Shown piece after piece: positions 57,811-64,000 of a stretch of DNA of 64,000 bases (positions are counted from its first letter, which is position 1; each line of letters begins with the position of its first letter). This stretch comes from Nostoc spongiaeforme FACHB-130 (GTDB lineage: Bacteria; Cyanobacteriota; Cyanobacteriia; Cyanobacteriales; Nostocaceae). Location of the stretch: contig NZ_JACJTB010000035.1 in the NCBI RefSeq assembly GCF_014698475.1, forward strand, positions 1 to 64,000. Direction: 5' to 3'. The position numbers were made by a program, and so were the translations under genes. The notes below the pieces were generated by a model. That model was not told the DNA's origin. It was given only the letters and a program-made list of their open reading frames with translations, and did no database searches.

Positions 57811-59214
57811 TTAAAGTTGCTTCACTTCCGAAACTAACTTCGCCACCATATCTTTCGCGCTACCAAATAACATTGTGGTTTTATCTTTGTAGAACAACTC
57901 ATTATCTACACCTGCAAAACCAGCACTCATCCCGCGCTTAATTACAATTGTTTGCTTTGCCCGATCTACTTCTAAAATTGGCATACCATAAATTGGACTA
58001 GCTGTATCACTACGCGCAGCAGGATTTACCACATCATTCGCCCCAATTACTAACGCTACATCGGCTTGTTCAAATTGGGGGTTGATATCTTCCATATCGT
58101 ATAACTGGGTGTAAGGCACATTCGCCTCAGCCAATAAAACGTTCATGTGTCCCGGCATTCTTCCAGCTACGGGGTGAATAGCATACTTCACATCAACACC
58201 CATACGTTCTAATTGATCTGCCAATTCGCGCACGCTGTGTTGTGCTTGGGCAACTGCCATACCGTAACCAGGAACAATGACGACGTTCCGGGCATAACCC
58301 AACATCATCGCACCTTCTTCGGGATCAATACTGCGGACAGTTTGATCTATTGCACCAGCCGCCGCCGCACCAGCAGCACCGCCACCTGAACCAAAAGCAC
58401 TGAACAGCACGCTGAACAGAGAACGGTTCATGGCTTTACACATAATCTCGGTGAGGATGATACCAGAAGCACCCACCAAAGCACCAGCGATGATTAACAT
58501 ATTGTTCATCACCACAAACCCCGCCGCCGATGCAGCGATCCCCGACAGAGAGTTTAACAGGGAAATCACTACGGGCATATCGCCGCCACCAATGGGGATG
58601 ACGAACATCACACCCAAGATTAAGGAAACAGTTGTAACTGCTAAGAATACGGGTAGGCTATCTGGTGTGACGATTAAATAGGCGCTACCTGCTATATAAG
58701 CACCAAGCAGCAACAAGTTAAATGGTTGCTGGAAGGGAAAGGTAATTGGTGAACCGCTAATTAAACCTTGTAATTTGGCGAAGGCGAGAAAACTGCCTGT
58801 GAAGGTGACACCACCAATTAACACATCCAACAACATGGAAATGTTGACATCTAAAGGGATGGGTTGGGAGTGTTCTAGTAAACGCCAAAATTCTGCAACC
58901 GCAACTAACGCCGAAGCTGCACCGCCTAAGCCATTGAGTAAACCCACCATTTGGGGCATTTCGGTCATTTGGACTTTGTAGGCTGCGATCGCACCAATGC
59001 CAGAACCAATCGCCAAGCCTAACAAAATCATTTCATAATTCAACACATGCTGATCCAGCATTGTCGCCACAATTGCCAGCAGCATTCCCACCGCCGCAAT
59101 CACATTACCATTCCGGGCAGTAGCAGGAGAACCCAGCTTTTTCAAACCAAAGATGAATAAGGATGCAGCGACTAAATACGTCAGCTGAATTCCAGTCGGT
59201 AAAAAGTCGCTCAC
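57811..59214 (-). CDS. pntB: NAD(P) transhydrogenase subunit beta
   Basis: 467 residues. The N-terminal half has about eight membrane helices forming the proton channel. The C-terminal ~180 residues are the NADP(H)-binding domain III with VIVPGYGMAVAQAQH, KYAIHPVAGRMPGHMNVLLAEA, ALVIGANDVVNPAA and VDRAKQTIVIKRGMSAGFAGVDN. With the two alpha parts it couples hydride transfer between NADH and NADP+ to the proton gradient. The start overlaps the pntAB stop by 4 bp, so translation is coupled. Confidence 0.95.
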   Translation of the reverse strand: MSDFLPTGIQLTYLVAASLFIFGLKKLGSPATARNGNVIAAVGMLLAIVATMLDQHVLNYEMILLGLAIGSGIGAIAAYKVQMTEMPQMVGLLNGLGGAASALVAVAEFWRLLEHSQPIPLDVNISMLLDVLIGGVTFTGSFLAFAKLQGLISGSPITFPFQQPFNLLLLGAYIAGSAYLIVTPDSLPVFLAVTTVSLILGVMFVIPIGGGDMPVVISLLNSLSGIAASAAGFVVMNNMLIIAGALVGASGIILTEIMCKAMNRSLFSVLFSAFGSGGGAAGAAAAGAIDQTVRSIDPEEGAMMLGYARNVVIVPGYGMAVAQAQHSVRELADQLERMGVDVKYAIHPVAGRMPGHMNVLLAEANVPYTQLYDMEDINPQFEQADVALVIGANDVVNPAARSDTASPIYGMPILEVDRAKQTIVIKRGMSAGFAGVDNELFYKDKTTMLFGSAKDMVAKLVSEVKQL

Positions 59215-59504
59215 GCCTTAATCTCCTTTTTCTTGAACATTTGCAGCATTCTGTCGGTGACGAGAAAACCACCCACAACGTTGACTGTGGCGAGTACCAC
59301 TGCAATCAAACCTAAAATTACGGAAACACTTGTCTCTTTAGCACCAGCCGCTACTATTGCCCCCAGTACCGCAATGCCAGAAATCGCATTGGAACCAGAC
59401 ATTAAGGGCGTGTGTAGAGTTGGCGGGACTTTGTTAATCACTTCAAAGCCAATAAATGATGCCAGCACAAAGACAAACAATGCCGCAAGTAACGCATCTG
59501 TCAT
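59211..59504 (-). CDS. pntAB: NAD(P) transhydrogenase subunit alpha, membrane part
   Basis: 97 residues with three membrane helices (ALLAALFVFVLASFIGFEVI, ISGIAVLGAIVAAGA, VSVILGLIAVVLATVNVVGG) and the conserved VNKVPPTLHTPLMSGSNAISG. It is the C-terminal membrane section of PntA, encoded as a separate gene as in most cyanobacteria and alphaproteobacteria. It overlaps pntB by 4 bp and is separated from the soluble alpha gene by 77 bp of repeat sequence. Confidence 0.95.
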   Translation of the reverse strand: MTDALLAALFVFVLASFIGFEVINKVPPTLHTPLMSGSNAISGIAVLGAIVAAGAKETSVSVILGLIAVVLATVNVVGGFLVTDRMLQMFKKKEIKA

Positions 59505-59522
59505 GTTTAAATCTCCTTATAT

Positions 59523-59586
59523 GAGGGGCTAGGGGCTAGAGGTTAGGAATTTCCCATTCCCTACTCCCCACTCCCCATTCCCTAAT
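59523..59586. repeat. Heptad-type repeats between pntAA and pntAB
   Basis: GGGGCTA units (59525-59540) and then CCCATTCCCTACTCCCCACT-type 7-nt units up to the pntAA stop. The array fills most of the 77-bp gap inside the operon and reaches the last codons of pntAA. It may form G/C-rich structure in the message. Confidence 0.7.
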
Positions 59587-60757
59587 TAACAGCAGGTTGT
59601 TGAGTGTTGATAGTTTGCAGCGCATCCTTGACACGTTGATTGCGGATTTCGCCTGCGTGGGTAATGCAAGCTGCATCAACGATGTCGTCAGTAAAGTTAA
59701 TCTGCAAAGCTTTTTCTTTGTTAACTAATAGTTGCAATAGAGATGTCAGGTTCTTGGAATACAATTGGCTGGCGTGAACTGGCATAGATGAGGGCAGATT
59801 AATCGGCCCAATAATGGTTACGCCATTCCAGACAATATCTTTACCGGGATCGGTACAAGCGCAGTTACCACCTTGTTCTGCGGCTAAATCGACGATGACT
59901 GAACCTGGTTTCATCTGTGCCACCATTTCTTCTGTGACTAGTAGTGGCGCTTTTCTACCAGGGACTTGGGCTGTAGTAATTACAACATCAGCGTTTTTGA
60001 CGTGTTCAGTTAAAACTTCTTGAGTCCGTTGTTTGCTGGCTTCGGAGATTTCTTTGGCGTAACCACCTGCGGCTGTGGTTTCTTCGTCGAGTTTGACTTC
60101 CACAAATTTTGCGCCTAAGCTTTGGACTTCTTCTTTAACGGCGGGACGAATATCAAATGCTTCCACAACAGCACCCAAACGTCTGGCGGTGGCGATCGCT
60201 TGTAGTCCAGCTACACCTGCACCCATAATAAATACTTTAGCTGGGGCAATTGTCCCTGCTGCTGTTGTCAGCATCGGGAAATATTTTGGTAAGGCGGCGG
60301 CGGCAATTAATACAGATTTGTAACCAGCCAAAGAAGCTTGGGAAGACAAAGCATCCATACTTTGCGCCCTGGTAGTTCTGGGGATCAATTCCATACTCAA
60401 GGCTGTAACTTTGCCCTTTGCTAACTGTTGGGCAACTACCGGATTTCCTAAAGGATTGAGAAAGCTAATTAAAACCGATCCTTCTCGCAATAAATCAATT
60501 TCTGAGCGTCCATCTTCTCGCTCTTGGGGTGGACTAACTTTTAATAAAACATCTGCTTGGTTCCACAATTGAGCAGTATCACTAATAATTTCTGCACCTG
60601 CGGCTTGATATGCCGCATCACTAAAAAATGAACGCTCTCCTGCACCTTTTTCTACCCATACTTCTAAACCTTGTTTGACAAGTCGCGCCACAGTTTCAGG
60701 ATTTAATGCCACACGACGTTCGCAAACTTCTATTTCTTTAGCAACGGCTATTCTCAT
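59582..60757 (-). CDS. pntAA: NAD(P) transhydrogenase subunit alpha, soluble part
   Basis: 391 residues from ATG 60757, preceded by AGGAG; a start 18 codons earlier (60811) is unlikely. It is the NAD(H)-binding domain I, related to alanine dehydrogenase: MRIAVAKEIEVCERRVALNP, the RTTRAQSMDALSSQASLAGY block, the Rossmann motif VFIMGAGVAGLQAIATARRLGA, and DVVITTAQVPGRKAPLLV. First gene of the pntAA-pntAB-pntB operon. A 700-bp gene-free region upstream carries its promoter. Confidence 0.95.
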   Translation of the reverse strand: MRIAVAKEIEVCERRVALNPETVARLVKQGLEVWVEKGAGERSFFSDAAYQAAGAEIISDTAQLWNQADVLLKVSPPQEREDGRSEIDLLREGSVLISFLNPLGNPVVAQQLAKGKVTALSMELIPRTTRAQSMDALSSQASLAGYKSVLIAAAALPKYFPMLTTAAGTIAPAKVFIMGAGVAGLQAIATARRLGAVVEAFDIRPAVKEEVQSLGAKFVEVKLDEETTAAGGYAKEISEASKQRTQEVLTEHVKNADVVITTAQVPGRKAPLLVTEEMVAQMKPGSVIVDLAAEQGGNCACTDPGKDIVWNGVTIIGPINLPSSMPVHASQLYSKNLTSLLQLLVNKEKALQINFTDDIVDAACITHAGEIRNQRVKDALQTINTQQPAVN

Positions 60758-61457
60758 GAAATCTCCTAGAGATAAATACTTACATCTCTGCAAAACCTGC
60801 AACTCTCCCAATTTCGGGATGTCTTTTACTCATAGTGAAGCTGCAATTATTGCCAGCGATCGCTTGAATTTGTAGATTGAACCTTGAACTTTATCTTTCC
60901 TACTATTAGTTCTCAGGCTAAAGCCGGATTTTGCTTTTATACAGGTCAAACTTGCCGATATTGACCTATAGGTTTACATATTGCTAATGCTATGTTGATT
61001 CCCCAGTTTACATCTTTAGTCTTTAGGTTATTTTCCAGATTGCAAGATTTTGCCTTAATTACATAGTGGAATCTACTTGAAATTTTTAAAGCTTAATAAT
61101 TTGATGTATTTTTAAAGATTACTCTTCGATTGCTGACAACTTATTTTTATTAATCTAGCCCAATCTTCATGGCGATCGCTAATTTTATAGCTCAATTTTT
61201 ATAACAAACCCCGCAAAAGTTATATACACTTGTACATATTTAGCAACATCTACACATTTTTCTAGTTCTGAGTAATGACTTGAAAGTGCTGAGTAACAAT
61301 ACTAATCACTAGGCTCTAGTCTCTCTGACGCTGAAAATATGGCACTTTTTATGTTCGGTCATCGTCCATTGTCAAGAATTCGGTAGTAAAGTTTAGTTAC
61401 GAATACTCAACAAGAGTATTTACATAAACAGGTTATATCTGCTAGAGGAGCCTAACT
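60758..61457. other. Long intergenic region, divergent promoters
   Basis: 700 bp between pntAA and the DUF2808 gene. Visible: an inverted repeat AGGTCA/TGACCT (60943-60948 and 60962-60967) and two HIP1 octamers. A weak GAGTATT-type direct repeat lies near 61395-61420. No coding frame or RNA gene could be supported. Promoters of both flanking units lie here. Confidence 0.45.
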
Positions 61458-62012
61458 ATGCAACGTTCACTGTTCAGTCATCGGTTGATACGCAAGCCAC
61501 AAGTCGCAATTCTTTCTACTTTAGCTGTAACTAGCTGCCTTTTAACAGGATTGACGACTCAAGTCTCTGCACAAAGCTTACCTGGATTCACATTATTTAG
61601 CGGTGTCAAAGCCGAAAATCAGCTACCTTTCCGCTTGGATTTTGGCGGACAAACAAACAGCACAGATAGATACATCCTCAAAATTCCCCAACAAAAAATG
61701 AAATTGGCAGTGGCGCAATTTGCCATTACCTACCCCAACTACTACAAAGGCAGTTTTGATCCCAAGAAAATAGAAGTCAGAGTTAGAGGGAAAAAAGTAC
61801 CAATTTCGGAAGTGAAATGGGATAAAGAAGGCCGCATCATCGAAATCTTTCCCGAAGAACCAGTCCCCGCAGGCCGCCCTGTGGAAGTAGTTTTATCTAA
61901 TGTACAGAATCCTTCATTTGGTGGGGTTTACTATTTTAACTGTCAAGTTCTCTCCCCAGGCGATACCCCACTACTACGTTACGTAGGAACTTGGATTTTG
62001 AGTATCACCTAG
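61458..62012 (+). CDS. DUF2808 exported protein
   Basis: 184 residues. Signal peptide of about 38 residues (basic start, LSTLAVTSCLLTGLTTQVSAQS). The mature part has FTLFSGVKAENQLPFRLDFG, DRYILKIPQQKMKLAVAQFA, ITYPNYYKGSFDPKKIEVRV and VEVVLSNVQNPSFGGVYYFN. This is the DUF2808 family, one exported beta-rich domain almost confined to cyanobacteria. Function unknown; periplasmic. GGAG lies 9 nt before the ATG. Confidence 0.88.
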   Translation: MQRSLFSHRLIRKPQVAILSTLAVTSCLLTGLTTQVSAQSLPGFTLFSGVKAENQLPFRLDFGGQTNSTDRYILKIPQQKMKLAVAQFAITYPNYYKGSFDPKKIEVRVRGKKVPISEVKWDKEGRIIEIFPEEPVPAGRPVEVVLSNVQNPSFGGVYYFNCQVLSPGDTPLLRYVGTWILSIT

Positions 62013-62207
62013 GTCTCAAGTCAATGCTCAACTTTATAAGGTAACAGGGAAGCCACTTACGAGAAGCGAGGCTTTAGACCAAGATACGGTTCCCTATTCC
62101 CTGTTCCCTCCCCGAAGGGGCAAGATAGACTTTTGACTCTTGACTAAAAGCAATGGTAAGATTATAGATTGTGACTTTTTATAAGAATCGCCTTAGAGGA
62201 CAGCAGT

Positions 62208-62342
62208 ATGAAAAGAACCCTGCGCGGTACTTGCCGTAAGAGAAAAAGAACCTCCGGTTTTCGTGCCAGAATGAGAACACCAGACGGCAGAAACGTCATC
62301 AAAGCTAGGAGAAAAAGAGGACGTTATCGTCTGAGCGTTTAG
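62208..62342 (+). CDS. rpmH: 50S ribosomal protein L34
   Basis: 44 residues, [44 protein letters not shown]. Full length and very basic, typical of L34. The [18 protein letters not shown] variant is normal for cyanobacteria. GAGG lies 10 nt before the ATG. First gene of the conserved rpmH-rnpA-PH-yidC cluster, with rnpA starting 25 bp later. Confidence 0.97.
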   Translation: MKRTLRGTCRKRKRTSGFRARMRTPDGRNVIKARRKRGRYRLSV

Positions 62343-62367
62343 AGCATTTTCAGCAACTAGAGGGGCT

Positions 62368-62790
62368 GTGGCTTTGCCCAAGGCGAATCGACTAAAATCT
62401 CGCAAAGATTTTCAGGCAGTTTTCCGCGAAGGAATTCGGCGACAAAGCTCTCATTTCACATTGAGAGCTTTAAAACCAAAAGCTACTCCAGAATCTGCTG
62501 GAGATACTGCTGCTACAACTAAACTAGCAACTGATACCAAAAAAGTTGATAGTACAAAAATTGGGATATCGATCAGCACGAAAGTCAGTAAAAAGGCTGT
62601 CGTGCGTAACCGCATTAAACGACAAATGGCAGCAGCCTTGCATCAGTTGTTGCCAAAATTATCTCCAGGATGGCGGTTGGTATTTGTGGTAAAACCAACA
62701 ACAGCAGAATCTAAGTGCGGAAGCCAACAATTTCTGCAAGAATTAGAGCAGTTGTTGGCACAAGCTGAGGTATTAAATGGGCATTCGTGA
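62368..62790 (+). CDS. rnpA: Ribonuclease P protein component
   Basis: 140 residues from GTG 62368 (MALPKANRLKSRKDFQAVFR). The RNP motif is KVSKKAVVRNRIKRQMAAAL. It binds RNase P RNA and helps cleave tRNA leaders. A spacer of about 30 residues (KPKATPESAGDTAATTKLAT) between the first strands is longer than in E. coli but usual in cyanobacteria. It overlaps the next gene by 14 bp. Confidence 0.95.
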   Translation: MALPKANRLKSRKDFQAVFREGIRRQSSHFTLRALKPKATPESAGDTAATTKLATDTKKVDSTKIGISISTKVSKKAVVRNRIKRQMAAALHQLLPKLSPGWRLVFVVKPTTAESKCGSQQFLQELEQLLAQAEVLNGHS

Positions 62791-63163
62791 AGAAATTTAT
62801 TATGAAGGCGGGCCTCACATTGGGGACTTAATTCTCAACTTGCTGATTGGACTGACTGTTGTGGGTATTCCCTTAACAGTTGGAGCGATTGTCAGAGCAT
62901 TGTGGCTGCGCTATCGCATTACAGACCGACGGATTTCGGTGACTGGCGGTTGGATGGGACGCGATCGCACTGACATTATTTACTCAGAAATTGTCAAAAT
63001 CGTCAAAGTTCCCCGTGGTGTTGGCATTTGGGGAGATATGGTAGTCACCCTCAGAAATGGCAGTCGCTTGGAAATGCGGGCAGTTCCCAATTTCCGCGAA
63101 GTCTATGACTACATCAATGAAAAAATCGCTGCCAAAAATCCCACCTATAGCGCGGCTCAATAA
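62777..63163 (+). CDS. PH (bPH2) domain membrane-associated protein
   Basis: 128 residues. One membrane hairpin near the N-terminus (LILNLLIGLTVVGIPLTVGAIVRAL) and then a bacterial PH-like domain: WLRYRITDRRISVTGGWMGR, DIIYSEIVKIVKVPRGVGIW, GDMVVTLRNGSRLEMRAVPN. It is conserved between rnpA and yidC in cyanobacteria. A role in membrane insertion or envelope biogenesis is inferred from that position only. It overlaps rnpA by 14 bp. Confidence 0.85.
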   Translation: MGIREEIYYEGGPHIGDLILNLLIGLTVVGIPLTVGAIVRALWLRYRITDRRISVTGGWMGRDRTDIIYSEIVKIVKVPRGVGIWGDMVVTLRNGSRLEMRAVPNFREVYDYINEKIAAKNPTYSAAQ

Positions 63164-63462
63164 CAGGTAGGGAATCGGGAGTAGGGAGTAGGGAGTAGGG
63201 GAAAGTCATAATTGCTTTGTATAAAATAAAAAATTCGCAACTTTCCATTTATCAAATACTACCTACAACTCCAAACTCCTGTACGGGCGGGTTAATTGAA
63301 GTATTTCGTCTACCCATAAATTCATTCACTCAACCCGCCCCTACCCACTCCCAATTTTGCCCTGGTGCGGCTATCCGTAGCGAGAGATAGTCGCAGCCGA
63401 ATCACGATTTAGATAAATTAGATTCAGTTAAATTTACAGTACCTCAGGTTGAATTCAGAATA
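63164..63462. repeat. Repeat-filled gap before yidC
   Basis: 299 bp. Three to four GGGAGTA heptads lie at about 63177-63200. Inverted arms ACGGGCGGGTT (near 63284-63294) and AACCCGCCCCT (near 63338-63348) form a foldback. A third repeat-like motif GGTGCGGCTATCCGTAGCG follows. The cluster rpmH-rnpA-PH-yidC is split by this stretch, so yidC may have its own promoter. Confidence 0.65.
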
Positions 63463-64000
63463 ATGGACTTTGGTATCGGCTTCCTCTCAAACAACGTCAT
63501 GTTGCCAATCATAGACTTTTTCTACGGCATTTTGCCGAGCTATGGATTGGCGATCGTGGCCTTGACATTGATAGTCCGCTTTGCGCTTTACCCCCTGAGT
63601 GCTGGTTCAATCCGCAATATGCGGCGGATGCGAATTGTGCAGCCTCTCATGCAAAAGCGGATGCAAGAAATCAAAGAACGCTATAAAGACGATCCGCAAA
63701 AGCAACAAGAAGAAATGATGAACGTCCAAAAGGAGTTCGGCAACCCCTTAGCAGGATGTTTACCATTACTGTTGCAAATGCCTGTATTGTTAGCTTTGTT
63801 TGCCACTTTACGGGGATCACCGTTTGCCGGCGTAAATTACTCCGTCAACCTGCAAATCTTGCCATCTGAACAAATCGAAAGAATTCAACCACAAGCCTTT
63901 GCGACTCCCCCACAAAACATCTACGTTGCTGATGGGGAACACCATAAAGTAACTGCTATTCTCCCTGGCGGTAGCAAACTAGCAGTCGGAGAAAAAACCA
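63463..64000 (+). CDS. yidC: Membrane protein insertase YidC/Oxa1/Alb3, 5' part
   Basis: The first ~179 residues are in the window; the gene runs off the right edge. [40 protein letters not shown], then the basic loop [30 protein letters not shown] and the helix [27 protein letters not shown]. This is the YidC core without the large E. coli periplasmic domain between helices, as in Oxa1/Alb3. It inserts membrane proteins, including thylakoid antenna and reaction-centre subunits. Confidence 0.95.
   Translation, partial: MDFGIGFLSNNVMLPIIDFFYGILPSYGLAIVALTLIVRFALYPLSAGSIRNMRRMRIVQPLMQKRMQEIKERYKDDPQKQQEEMMNVQKEFGNPLAGCLPLLLQMPVLLALFATLRGSPFAGVNYSVNLQILPSEQIERIQPQAFATPPQNIYVADGEHHKVTAILPGGSKLAVGEKT

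Noticed and set aside
1-64000. CRISPR array or prophage
   Set aside because: Direct repeats seen are short heptad or hairpin arrays without unique spacers of equal size. No capsid, tail, integrase or terminase genes are present.

Overview
The window is chromosomal DNA of a filamentous, heterocyst-forming cyanobacterium (Nostocales, Nostoc/Anabaena/Calothrix type). The evidence is many HIP1 octamers (GCGATCGC), a phycobilisome core gene (apcF), an NtcA-type glnA/gifA pair, an uptake hydrogenase (hupS, hupL), an xisI gene, CYP110-type P450, LL-diaminopimelate aminotransferase and abundant 7-nt tandem repeats (STRRs). The species cannot be fixed from this window.

Layout. 0-2.6 kb: 3' end of a 5S rRNA gene with its terminator, then a decayed ISNCY-like transposase split by an IS630 element. 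2.6-16.3 kb: glycosyltransferase, Na+/H+ antiporter, P450, class V aminotransferase, TM0106-type nuclease, a truncated TOPRIM gene, two response regulators, a phytase-like secreted esterase and two tandem Ser/Thr kinases. 16.3-22.4 kb: tRNA-Asp, gltX, several dispersed repeats, ftsH. 22.5-26.6 kb: an accessory patch of toxin-antitoxin-like genes, an HNH remnant, a lone HsdR-N protein and DUF6887/DUF6888 genes, with signs of duplication and decay. 26.7-33.0 kb: the uptake hydrogenase locus. hupS and hupL are separated by a small extra gene. On the other strand lies a set (TPR protein, two small membrane proteins, NifU-Rieske fusion) that probably serves Fe-S maturation of the small subunit. 33.1-38.8 kb: dapL, xisI, apcF, glnA and, convergent to it, gifA (glutamine synthetase inactivating factor IF7). 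An NtcA site is placed to activate glnA and another to repress gifA. 39-49 kb: TPR protein, mntH and a divergent His-rich metal ATPase, Rieske oxygenase, a stand-alone DXCF cyanobacteriochrome-type GAF protein, a VOC protein, trmFO. 49-61 kb: B12 radical SAM protein, AI-2E transporter, LCP protein, an Rpn pseudogene, a DUF6745 protein, and the three-gene pnt transhydrogenase operon. 61-64 kb: DUF2808 protein and the conserved rpmH-rnpA-PH-yidC cluster, cut by the window end.

Most of the window is ordinary core genome. The parts most worth a second look are the hydrogenase accessory set with its interposed gene, the lone DXCF GAF protein, the kinase pair sharing an unassigned C-terminal domain, the tRNA-Asp transcription unit with an abutting small reading frame, and dispersed hairpin repeats with compensatory base changes. 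I did not find a CRISPR array, prophage or recognisable complete new defence system.
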